DNA of 13,261 nucleotides from an uncultured Bacteroidota bacterium (GTDB taxonomy: Bacteria > Bacteroidota > Bacteroidia > Chitinophagales > Chitinophagaceae): assembly GCA_903881265.1 (NCBI GenBank), contig CAIRSV010000153.1:1-13261 (forward strand). The letters are read 5' to 3'. The translations under genes and the position numbers were made by a program. The notes beneath the pieces are model-generated. The model saw only the letters and a program-made list of their open reading frames with translations, was not told the DNA's origin and searched no databases. Positions 1 to 6,847 of the stretch are shown here, one piece after another (within the stretch, counting starts at the first letter, position 1; each line of letters opens with the position of its first letter).

Positions 1-1
1 C

Positions 2-1444
2 TTACCTGGATCAGGCGACCCTTATACCAACAATAGTGGTAGTACTATGTTAGGCCAAAATCAAACTACCATCAATGCCCGAATCGGTTCAGCTAATTAT
101 GATTTTGGTCACGTATTCAGCACAGGCGGTGGCGGTGTAGCCTCATTAGGCTGTGTATGCAGTACAAACAACAAAGCAAAAGGCGTTACGGGTTCCTCTA
201 ACCCGGTAGGTGATCCATTTGATATCGATTATGTGGCTCATGAAATGGGTCATCAATTCGGCGGCGAACATACATTCAACTCGGTATCAGGTTCTTGCAG
301 TGGCAACCGATCGTCAACTAGTGCATACGAAATAGGAAGTGCTACTACCATTATGGGTTATGCAGGTATTTGCAATACCGACGATATCCAACCACATAGT
401 GATGATTATTATCATATACGCAGCTTGGAGCAAATGACAGGTACAAGCGTGAAAGCATGTGCATCCATCACGCCGTCTGGCAATACACCGCCAGTGCTTA
501 CATCTATCAGTAAGACCTTTATTATTCCTTACAAAACACCATTTGAATTAACAGCTACGGCTACCGATGCGAATAATGACCCACTGACTTACTGCTGGGA
601 GGAATACGATCGCGGTGGCAGCGGCGGCGCTTGGAATGCACCTACAAAGGTCGCGCCTATCTTTCGTAGCTTCAGTGCGGAAACTTCAGGTACTCGAACA
701 TTCCCACAATACAAAGAACTCATTAAGAACACAGAATCTTATTTAGGTGAAATTCTTCCTGATACTGCTCGTATCTTAAAATTCAGATGTACGGTGCGCG
801 ATATGCATAATGGCCAAGGTGCTTTCTATACAAGCATTGATACAACGAAACTAGACGTAAGAGCAACCACAGGTTTATTCAGAGTGACTAGTCAGAATAC
901 ATCTGGACAAGCTTGGACTGGATTCTCTACTCAAACAATTACGTGGGACGTAGCCGGCACCAATGCAGCACCTGTGGCTGCGTCGAATGTCACTATTTAC
1001 CTCTCTATTGATAGCGGTAAGACATGGCCTTTAGTGTTGGCAGCAAACACACTCAATGATGGCTCTGAAACTATCGGTGTACCAAATGTAGCAGCAACTT
1101 GGGCACGTATAAAAGTAAAAGGAGCTAGTAATGTATTTTTTGATTTGAATGACAATTGGATCAAAATTAATAAAGTGACTTCGCCAAGTGGCTTGACAGA
1201 AAACAACGAAAACGGATTAAAGGTGTATCCAAATCCATCAACCGGTGCATTTACAATCGAACTACCTTCAGAGATGCAACAAGCCAAGGTTGAAATGATC
1301 AACAGTGTCGGTTCATTGGTCTATCAGTCTGAAATGAGCGATACTAAAATTATACACACACAATCGCTTGCGAAAGGCATATACTTCGTAAAAGTAAAAT
1401 CAACCGATAGCAAGGTGATGGTGAAAAAAGTAGTGGTTGAATAA
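2..1444 (+). CDS. T9SS-secreted reprolysin-like zinc metalloprotease, 3' part
   Basis: This is the C-terminal part of a secreted metzincin protease. The frame is open from base 2, so the ATG at 47 is internal and the true start, signal peptide and any propeptide lie upstream of the window. The zinc site HEMGHQFGGEH is at 239-271 and fits HExxHxxGxxH; the Met-turn methionine lies in TIMGYAG (Met codon 353-355). After the catalytic domain come a cadherin/Ig-like stretch (PPVLTSISK onward, about 490-850) and a beta-rich module (about 870-1170) often seen in Bacteroidota members of this family. The last ~75 residues (LKVYPNPSTG to the end VKKVVVE) match a T9SS type A sorting domain, so the protein is expected to cross the outer membrane by type IX secretion and lose this tail. 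Substrate unknown. Family call is firm; exact subfamily is not. Confidence 0.93.
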   Translation, partial: LPGSGDPYTNNSGSTMLGQNQTTINARIGSANYDFGHVFSTGGGGVASLGCVCSTNNKAKGVTGSSNPVGDPFDIDYVAHEMGHQFGGEHTFNSVSGSCSGNRSSTSAYEIGSATTIMGYAGICNTDDIQPHSDDYYHIRSLEQMTGTSVKACASITPSGNTPPVLTSISKTFIIPYKTPFELTATATDANNDPLTYCWEEYDRGGSGGAWNAPTKVAPIFRSFSAETSGTRTFPQYKELIKNTESYLGEILPDTARILKFRCTVRDMHNGQGAFYTSIDTTKLDVRATTGLFRVTSQNTSGQAWTGFSTQTITWDVAGTNAAPVAASNVTIYLSIDSGKTWPLVLAANTLNDGSETIGVPNVAATWARIKVKGASNVFFDLNDNWIKINKVTSPSGLTENNENGLKVYPNPSTGAFTIELPSEMQQAKVEMINSVGSLVYQSEMSDTKIIHTQSLAKGIYFVKVKSTDSKVMVKKVVVE

Positions 1445-1467
1445 TAAATAGCCACATCTATAACTTA

Positions 1468-1500
1468 TAAAAATTGCCGGACTTGTTCCGGCAATTTTTA
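1468..1500 (+). terminator. Intrinsic terminator after the metalloprotease gene
   Basis: A perfect 14-bp stem (1468-1481 with 1487-1500) encloses the 5-base loop CTTGT. The stem has a GC core (TTGCCGGA/TCCGGCAA) and runs into A and T tracts on its two sides, so it could end transcription in either direction. It begins 23 bases after the stop codon at 1442-1444. Confidence 0.9.
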
Positions 1501-1773
1501 TTGGTATATCTTTTTTGGTTGCCATACCCCCATCAAAGTGAGAATGTATTGTAAGCATACAGTTTATTAGGCTTACAAGCTGCGCACTATCAACATACGT
1601 TAGCATTCATCATGGGTAAGCGAATGAAGCGTTCACCTAAGGGCTTCTCATTTTATAGCAACGTCGTTAGGCTCATAGTATTTGTCACCGGGCTTATCAA
1701 AAATAAGTTTGAACCAATGGAAGAAGGTGCTGAACGAATAAATCAAAGGTGCTAATTAGCCTGCCAATTGCAT
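1501..1773. other. Gene-poor gap between the metalloprotease and pepO terminators
   Basis: No confident gene here. It contains an 8-bp inverted repeat, TTGTAAGC (1549-1556) with GCTTACAA (1571-1578), separated by 14 bases. It also has two overlapping coding-like readings on opposite strands: a plus-strand ATG ORF of 47 codons at 1612-1755, and a minus-strand open stretch at 1648-1755 with no start codon. Neither has a recognisable promoter close by. The region may be the eroded remnant of a gene, but this cannot be decided from the sequence alone. Confidence 0.5.
1612..1755 (+). CDS. Possible small protein of 47 residues (doubtful)
   Basis: An ATG ORF runs from 1612 to the TAA at 1753-1755. 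The product begins MGKRMKRSPKGF (strongly basic), has a short hydrophobic run NVVRLIVFVTGLI at about residues 17-29, and ends in a charged tail. A basic N-terminus plus one hydrophobic segment would suit a small membrane protein, but the hydrophobic run is short and contains an arginine. There is no Shine-Dalgarno site or clear TAnnTTTG element. An inverted repeat (1549-1578) lies 33 bases upstream. The opposite strand over the same bases also reads as coding-like, so at most one of the two is real. I do not recognise the protein. Confidence 0.15.
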   Translation: MGKRMKRSPKGFSFYSNVVRLIVFVTGLIKNKFEPMEEGAERINQRC

Positions 1774-1810
1774 AAAAAAAAAGGCGAAGAGACCTTACAA
1801 TCTCATCGCC
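1774..1810 (-). terminator. Intrinsic terminator of pepO
   Basis: Read on the minus strand, GGCGATGAGA (1810-1801) pairs with TCTCTTCGCC (1792-1783) with one internal mismatch around an 8-base loop, and is followed by nine T residues (1782-1774). It begins 27 bases beyond the pepO stop codon. Confidence 0.88.
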
Positions 1811-1837
1811 TATTTAATGCTATGTACGATTATTTAT

Positions 1838-3886
1838 TTACCAGATTCTAACCCGGCTCATACTATCACGGTATAATTTATTTGAAGGGCTCACATTAAA
1901 TACGCGATACCATTCATCGCAGTTACTCATTGGACCATTCACACGAAGAAAGATGGGTGCGTGGACATCAGTCATCAGCTGTGAAGCCAATTTCTCAGGC
2001 GTGCGGGTTTGCATCCATCCATAGGCATACCCCATAAAATAACGCTGCAACGGTGTAAGTCCGTGTATGCTTTTCCCTTCCTTATATTGAGCCGTCTTTT
2101 TGAACGCGTCAAGTGCTATAACGATACCGCCCAAATCAGCGATATTTTCACCCAAGGAGGCTCTACCATTTGGATGCAGACTGTCGAGTACCACAAACTT
2201 ATTGAACTGATCGACTAGCAAATCAGCTTTGGCTTTAAACTTGGCAGCATCTTCTTTGCTCCACCAATTTTTAAGGTTTCCTTTTTCATCAAACTGACGA
2301 CCTTCATCATCAAAACCATGCGTCAATTCGTGTCCAATCGTAGAGGCTCCGACATAACCATAGATCACTGCATCATCAATGTCCTCATCTTTGTACCCTG
2401 GTGCAGTGAAGATGGCTGCTGGTAACACAATTTCATTATTAGAAGGATTATAATACGCATTATAGGTTTGCGGTGTCATTGACCACTCGGTGCGGTCGAC
2501 CGGCTTATTGAGTTTTTCTGCTTCATAATTAAAGTGCCATTTTCTAGATTCTATCACATTCTTGCAATACGATTCCTTGCCAATATCCATCCTTGAGTAA
2601 TCTTTCCACGTTGACGGATAGCCAACTTTCTTGGTAATGGCATTCAGTTTGACGATAGCTTTTACTTTCGTGCTGTCGCTCATCCAATCAAGTTTCTGAA
2701 TATGTTCGCGATAGCTGATAACAATTTGCTCTACGAGATTGTCATAGCGTTTCTTTGTTTTTTCAGGAAAATATTCTTTCACAAATAATTGACCGAGAGC
2801 TTCACCAATAGCATTCTCTTGGGCATCCAATACACGCTTCCAACGAGGGCGTTGCTCTTTAGATCCATTCAGTGTCTTATAATAGAAATTAAAATTCGCT
2901 TTATCAAAGGCCGAGCTCAAATAGGGCGCATAAGATGAAACTAGTTGCCATCTGAGATAGGCTTTCCAGTTATCGACAGGCTCGCTATTGATCAATGCAT
3001 TGAGTTTGGTATAGAACGCAGGCTGCCCAACGATGACACTATCACTCTTGATATTCATTTTCGCGAAGGCCTCTTTCCAGTTGATGGCAGATGTGAGTGC
3101 ATTTACTTGAACAATGCTCATTTTATGATAGTTGGCGTAGGGGTCGCGCAAGTCTTCGAGCTTCTTATGGGCCGAAGCAAGACTCGTTTCGAGTTTTAAT
3201 ACATTATTGCTCTGTGTCTTTGCCTTGATACTATCCTTATCAACCAATGTAAGCATCGTTGTTATATGCGATAGATATTCGGCACGAATATGTTGCGTGC
3301 GTGTATCCATATTGAAATAATAATCCCGATCAGGCATACCCAAACCGCCTTGACTAAGGTATACACTGTTCTGATCACTTAATTTCATATCCTGACCAAC
3401 ACCGATCGAATACGCAGGATTCACGCCGCATAGCTGCAACTCGGTAAGCATATTCACCAAATCGGATTTTGATTTAATGGCTTCAATTTTAGCAAGCAGT
3501 TCATTCAATGGACTGATGCCATTTTTCTCCACTGAGGCAGAATCCATCCCGCAATAAAAGAAATCGCCAATTTGTTGCTGCGGAGTTCCCTTTGCGCTTT
3601 TGGCGGCACTCGCATCTTCACTTATTTTTTTAATTTGGGCATAATTTTCATCTGCCACTAAATTGAAAATCCCCCACCCACTTTCGCTTTGAGGGATTGG
3701 ATTATTTTTTAACCATCCGCCGTTGGCGTATTCGAAAAAATCGTCTCCGGGATGCACAGTCGTGTCGATATGCGAGCTTACTACATCGTCGGTTGTGCCG
3801 GCACTTTTGCTCGACCCAGATTCTTTATTCTTGCACGCACCTAAGAGGGCCATGCCTGAGAAAAGTACTACATAACTAAGTTTCAT
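1838..3886 (-). CDS. pepO: M13 family metalloendopeptidase PepO, lipoprotein
   Basis: A 682-residue zinc endopeptidase of the neprilysin/PepO family, which cleaves small to medium peptides. The M13_N domain covers about residues 40-425 and the catalytic M13 domain about 470-682. Visible active-site parts are the substrate-binding NAYYN at 476-480, zinc motif HELTH at 519-523 and ENIAD at 580-584, which supplies the third zinc ligand. The N-terminus is a lipoprotein signal: a hydrophobic run then lipobox LLGAC with the lipidated Cys18. The residues after it (KNKESG) do not clearly match the acidic surface-export signals described in Bacteroidota, so periplasmic or surface location is open. Length is normal for the family. 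It is a single gene with its own terminator; a weak -7-like TAGTTTAG lies just upstream of the ATG. Confidence 0.96.
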   Translation of the reverse strand: MKLSYVVLFSGMALLGACKNKESGSSKSAGTTDDVVSSHIDTTVHPGDDFFEYANGGWLKNNPIPQSESGWGIFNLVADENYAQIKKISEDASAAKSAKGTPQQQIGDFFYCGMDSASVEKNGISPLNELLAKIEAIKSKSDLVNMLTELQLCGVNPAYSIGVGQDMKLSDQNSVYLSQGGLGMPDRDYYFNMDTRTQHIRAEYLSHITTMLTLVDKDSIKAKTQSNNVLKLETSLASAHKKLEDLRDPYANYHKMSIVQVNALTSAINWKEAFAKMNIKSDSVIVGQPAFYTKLNALINSEPVDNWKAYLRWQLVSSYAPYLSSAFDKANFNFYYKTLNGSKEQRPRWKRVLDAQENAIGEALGQLFVKEYFPEKTKKRYDNLVEQIVISYREHIQKLDWMSDSTKVKAIVKLNAITKKVGYPSTWKDYSRMDIGKESYCKNVIESRKWHFNYEAEKLNKPVDRTEWSMTPQTYNAYYNPSNNEIVLPAAIFTAPGYKDEDIDDAVIYGYVGASTIGHELTHGFDDEGRQFDEKGNLKNWWSKEDAAKFKAKADLLVDQFNKFVVLDSLHPNGRASLGENIADLGGIVIALDAFKKTAQYKEGKSIHGLTPLQRYFMGYAYGWMQTRTPEKLASQLMTDVHAPIFLRVNGPMSNCDEWYRVFNVSPSNKLYRDSMSRVRIW

Positions 3887-4217
3887 GTTTTAAATTTTGT
3901 GCTAAACTACAACAAATCTTCACGCAGCATTTATTTCAATTCATTATTTCAATACAAAGTATCATTCAAACGAATAGGTCTTACGCTCCATAAAAAAATC
4001 GAGCGCGTGACTAGTGTAACAAAGATGCGCCGCACGCTACACAGACGATTCGTTCCTTTTTATCGGGAGACCAAGCAAGCACAATACGATGCTATCGCAA
4101 ATAGGCAAGGCACTGAAATCAGTTAACGTTAATTATCGGGAGATCACGAATGGCGTTACGACCAACGATAACCATTTGATGTTACCAATAAAATAGACAC
4201 GCTACGATAGTGAAATC
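3887..4217. other. Intergenic gap between pepO and the anti-sigma gene
   Basis: About 330 bases upstream of pepO and downstream of the anti-sigma gene. Apart from the weak pepO promoter it holds a 10-base direct repeat, TATCGGGAGA, at 4061-4070 and 4134-4143, and the palindrome TTAACGTTAA at 4123-4132. A 75-codon plus-strand ORF (3899-4126) crosses the pepO promoter region, resembles no protein I recognise, and is taken as chance. No convincing terminator for the anti-sigma gene was found. Confidence 0.5.
3902..3909 (-). promoter_or_regulatory. Weak candidate -7 element for pepO
   Basis: TAGTTTAG on the minus strand differs in one base from the Bacteroidota -7 consensus TAnnTTTG. It sits 15 bases before the pepO ATG. 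No -33 element was recognised. Confidence 0.35.
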
Positions 4218-5447
4218 TTACTTGCTTATACTCCGCAGTTTTTCTTCTGATTGTGCTTTGTATTTGATTCCGGCAGCCAAGGTTTCAAACAATCTTTCAG
4301 CTTTACGATTCATTCTAGCGTTGAGATAGGCTTGAGCCAATTGAAACTGAATATCTTCCTTAGCATTTCCTTGTCTATTTTTCAACGCTTTTTCAAAGTA
4401 AGGAATGCTGTTCTTGTAGTCTCCGGCATTGACGTATTGCAAGGCGATCTCATAATTATCTTGCTGTTGTTTTGTATCCTTCGATGCCTTGGATTTTTTT
4501 GCTTCATTGGTTTCAGCAAGCTGATAGGAATTATCCTGATTGGCATTATTCGATTGATGCGGATAAGTCAATTGATTACTACGTTGATTAAAGGCAGCAG
4601 GTTTTGAATTGCTTAAACCAACGGAACTACTTTTTTTAACGAGTGCTTCCTTGTATGGCTCAACCGCCTTTTTGTCTTCCATATAATCATTTGCCTGACT
4701 TATAGGAGCTGCCATTTGTTCCTGTTCATCACGCGATTGCCTTGTATTCGAGGGTGATTGAATCGCAACATCATTGGCAGTAGCGACTGATTCACGCTTG
4801 GCGACGTCTTGATTGGCAGACTGTTCTGCACGAGCGGGCGGCGATTGCGGCTCGATAGGTATGCTCTTGAATGAAGGTTCTTGATGCGTTGAGACGGGCG
4901 TTGAAGCCACGACATCAGGTTGATTTACGGGTGATTTACTTTTAATCTGTCTGATCTCATTCGCGTCTGTGTCAATGGGTTTATGATAGTCGACCGGTTT
5001 CAAATTACCTGCCGTCGTTTGATGAGCAAGTTGATGATCTTGTGATTTGATAAATGAATAGATGGAATATCCACCTAGACCCATGAATAATAAAATACTA
5101 GCTGCGACCATCCATCGATACCTATTCGTTGACTTGATAACAATAACCGGCTTGTGTTGTTCAGTTTCGATGAATGGCATGCGTACAATCGGCGTACTTT
5201 TCGTTACAGGGTGACGATCAAGAATTCGTTGTTCAATGTCAGACTGAATATCAGTCAAACTCTGCTCAGTGACCTGAATATCTGCTTCCATTAAACTATC
5301 GATGGCATCTGAACAAATCGGGCAATCGTTGAGATGGCTTTCAACAAGATACACTTCATCACGGTCAAGATTTTGACGGATATAATTCAACAGCTGACTT
5401 TGACTGATACAGCTGCTTGGTGTCCATATGTTGGAATAGTTACTCAT
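4218..5447 (-). CDS. Membrane anti-sigma factor with zf-HC2 and C-terminal TPR domains
   Basis: A 409-residue protein with three parts. Residues 10-55 form a zinc-binding anti-sigma (ZAS/zf-HC2) domain with the Hx3Cx2C core His38, Cys42, Cys45 and an upstream Cys13. A single membrane helix follows at about 112-133, preceded by basic residues (KSTNRYRW), which puts the N-terminus in the cytoplasm. A ~195-residue linker rich in Gln, Asn, Ser and Pro leads to TPR-like helices at about 331-393 (NYEIALQYVNAGDYKNSIPY, then QFQLAQAYLNARMNRKAERL), which should be periplasmic. The expected role is to hold the upstream-encoded ECF sigma factor at the membrane and release it on an envelope signal. The ATG overlaps the sigma gene by 8 bases (ATGAGTAA), implying coupled translation. 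The signal and the TPR partner are unknown. Confidence 0.85.
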   Translation of the reverse strand: MSNYSNIWTPSSCISQSQLLNYIRQNLDRDEVYLVESHLNDCPICSDAIDSLMEADIQVTEQSLTDIQSDIEQRILDRHPVTKSTPIVRMPFIETEQHKPVIVIKSTNRYRWMVAASILLFMGLGGYSIYSFIKSQDHQLAHQTTAGNLKPVDYHKPIDTDANEIRQIKSKSPVNQPDVVASTPVSTHQEPSFKSIPIEPQSPPARAEQSANQDVAKRESVATANDVAIQSPSNTRQSRDEQEQMAAPISQANDYMEDKKAVEPYKEALVKKSSSVGLSNSKPAAFNQRSNQLTYPHQSNNANQDNSYQLAETNEAKKSKASKDTKQQQDNYEIALQYVNAGDYKNSIPYFEKALKNRQGNAKEDIQFQLAQAYLNARMNRKAERLFETLAAGIKYKAQSEEKLRSISK

Positions 5448-6045
5448 CGCCTGCTGCTGTCATTTTAATTTTAAGATTTCGTTTTCCGTTTTGAATATTA
5501 CTTTTAACCTGCATAAAGTTATAACCTGTCAGTTGCATTATCTCGACATAGGTCTTTTTTTCTAGATAAAATAATTCGACACATTTCCGTTGGTCTTCGT
5601 TTAGTTCGGTTATTGCTTGTTCCATTTGAGTCAGCAATTGTTCTTTTGCGATTGCCGGATGCAGTTGTTCGTCATATTCCACAATTCGTTCCTCAATAAG
5701 ATCGAATGACACCGTATTGTATTTGCGACTTCGTAGTTGCATCAGACAAAAATTTTGCGCCACACGATAAAGCCACGCCTTGAAAAACTGAATGTCATGT
5801 TTAGGGATATCATCCATTAATTTCTCAAAAATCTGCATGGTTGCATCTTTTGCATTCTCTGTATTTTTTAGATACTTCATACAAACACCATAGATGAGAT
5901 GATAATAGCGGTTAAAAAGGATAGTAATCACATCCGCACTTTTTTTAGCGCGGTAAATTTGCAGCAGTTCGTCGTCAGTATGATTCTTAAGTATAGTGCC
6001 CACAATTCGTGCGTCGAAAGTAGTAAAAGTAGAGCCCTCCGCCAT
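5440..6045 (-). CDS. ECF-type RNA polymerase sigma-70 factor
   Basis: A 201-residue group 4 (ECF) sigma factor. Region 2 covers about residues 39-106 (ITILFNRYYHLIYGVCMKYL, then DATMQIFEKL and FKAWLYRVAQNF), for core binding and -10 recognition. Region 4 covers about 139-195, with the helix-turn-helix around TYVEIMQLTGYNFMQVKSNI. No region 3, as is normal for ECF factors. It is translated together with the membrane anti-sigma factor encoded directly downstream, which is its likely partner. A one-mismatch -7 element (TACTTTCG) ends 7 bases before the ATG, so the leader would be only a few bases. The regulon is unknown; the divergent NlpC/P60 gene is a possible target by position only. Confidence 0.93.
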   Translation of the reverse strand: MAEGSTFTTFDARIVGTILKNHTDDELLQIYRAKKSADVITILFNRYYHLIYGVCMKYLKNTENAKDATMQIFEKLMDDIPKHDIQFFKAWLYRVAQNFCLMQLRSRKYNTVSFDLIEERIVEYDEQLHPAIAKEQLLTQMEQAITELNEDQRKCVELFYLEKKTYVEIMQLTGYNFMQVKSNIQNGKRNLKIKMTAAGDE

Positions 6046-6052
6046 TTAAATT

Positions 6053-6060
6053 CGAAAGTA
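6053..6060 (-). promoter_or_regulatory. Candidate -7 element for the ECF sigma gene
   Basis: TACTTTCG on the minus strand, one mismatch from TAnnTTTG, ends 7 bases before the ATG at 6045. Transcription would start only a few bases from the start codon. No -33 element was recognised. It lies 40 bases from the divergent nlpC-like -7 element. Confidence 0.5.
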
Positions 6061-6100
6061 TTTGAGCTATTATTTGTTAAGTATTTCTAATCGAAACATG

Positions 6101-6108
6101 TAAGTTTG
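6101..6108 (+). promoter_or_regulatory. -7 element for the NlpC/P60 gene
   Basis: TAAGTTTG is an exact match to the Bacteroidota -7 consensus TAnnTTTG and ends 7 bases before the ATG at 6116, predicting a near-leaderless mRNA. A TTTG at 6073-6076 lies 24 bases upstream, slightly further than the usual -33 spacing. Confidence 0.65.
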
Positions 6109-6115
6109 CGTTTGT

Positions 6116-6847
6116 ATGAATAAAAAGATGCATTGCGCGGTAAGTTTGGCTAACCTCATGTCGGCGCCATCACACAAAAGCGAATTACGAACGCAATTAT
6201 GGCGCAACGACAAAGTGGAGCTTCTTGAGGAAAACGACATCTGGCTATTCATCAAAAATAAATTCAATGGCACAGAAGGTTGGGCTTTAAAGTCGCAGTT
6301 TGTCGAAATAAATGAAGACGCATATAATACCAACACATTATCCATTTCGTTTGTACAAGAAAACCTATCATTCGAACAACATATTTTGGGTACATTTCAT
6401 GACGAGCAAGCCAATGAAACAAATGGACTTGTTGCGTTGCAAACGATTGAACGAGATGAAAACACCATGCGAAACATCTTGTTTCATTTTCTAGAAGCGC
6501 CTTATATGTGGGGCGGTATTACAACCTATGGCATCGACTGCTCTGGATTAAGTCAGGTGTTCTTTCGCTTTTATGCTATACCACTCACAAGTTTTGCTGC
6601 TGAACAATTCAAACAAGGCGAAGTACTTGATTTTATACAAGACGCCCGCATTGGCGACCTCGCCTTTTTCGAAAACACCGACGGATTGATTTCGCATGTA
6701 GGGGTCATGTTGAATGCGAATGAAATTATTCATGCATCAGAAAAAGCAGGCAAGGTTGTTGTTGACCTAATTGACCATGAAGGTATCATTAGCCGTCAAA
6801 GCGGCAAGAGAACGCATACATTGCGGGTTATAAAGCGTTACGTCTAA
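6116..6847 (+). CDS. C40 family (NlpC/P60) peptidase with N-terminal SH3-like domain
   Basis: A 243-residue cysteine peptidase. Residues ~5-65 resemble a bacterial SH3 domain (the pattern DKVELLEENDIWLFIKN then EGWALKSQFVE is typical). Residues ~115-240 form the NlpC/P60 fold with catalytic Cys142 in YGIDCSGLSQ, His194 in LISHVGVM and third residue His206 in EIIHAS. Family members cut between D-Glu (or iso-Glu) and the diamino acid in peptidoglycan stem peptides. There is no signal peptide, so it may act in the cytoplasm on recycled muropeptides, as YkfC does in Bacillus; that role is inferred from architecture. The alternative start is Met5 (6128); the ATG at 6116 is kept because the -7 element sits directly before it. 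It diverges from the sigma gene across 70 bases, and its TAA (6845-6847) touches the stop codon of the convergent next gene. Confidence 0.9.
   Translation: MNKKMHCAVSLANLMSAPSHKSELRTQLWRNDKVELLEENDIWLFIKNKFNGTEGWALKSQFVEINEDAYNTNTLSISFVQENLSFEQHILGTFHDEQANETNGLVALQTIERDENTMRNILFHFLEAPYMWGGITTYGIDCSGLSQVFFRFYAIPLTSFAAEQFKQGEVLDFIQDARIGDLAFFENTDGLISHVGVMLNANEIIHASEKAGKVVVDLIDHEGIISRQSGKRTHTLRVIKRYV

Noticed and set aside
997..1302. 101-codon minus-strand ORF
   Set aside because: Antisense to the metalloprotease C-terminal domains, which are well supported.
1400..1606. 68-codon minus-strand ORF over the metalloprotease end
   Set aside because: Reads straight through the strong terminator stem at 1468-1500 and has no recognisable motif.
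1666..1672. GTTAGGC, resembling an integron attC core site
   Set aside because: No matching RYYYAAC partner at the right distance, no integrase and no cassette structure.
3899..4126. 75-codon plus-strand ORF between pepO and the anti-sigma gene
   Set aside because: No recognisable similarity or promoter, and it starts within the candidate pepO promoter.
4251..4607. 118-codon plus-strand ORF, hydrophobic
   Set aside because: Antisense to the anti-sigma TPR region; its hydrophobicity mirrors the Gln/Asn/Lys-rich codons of the real gene.
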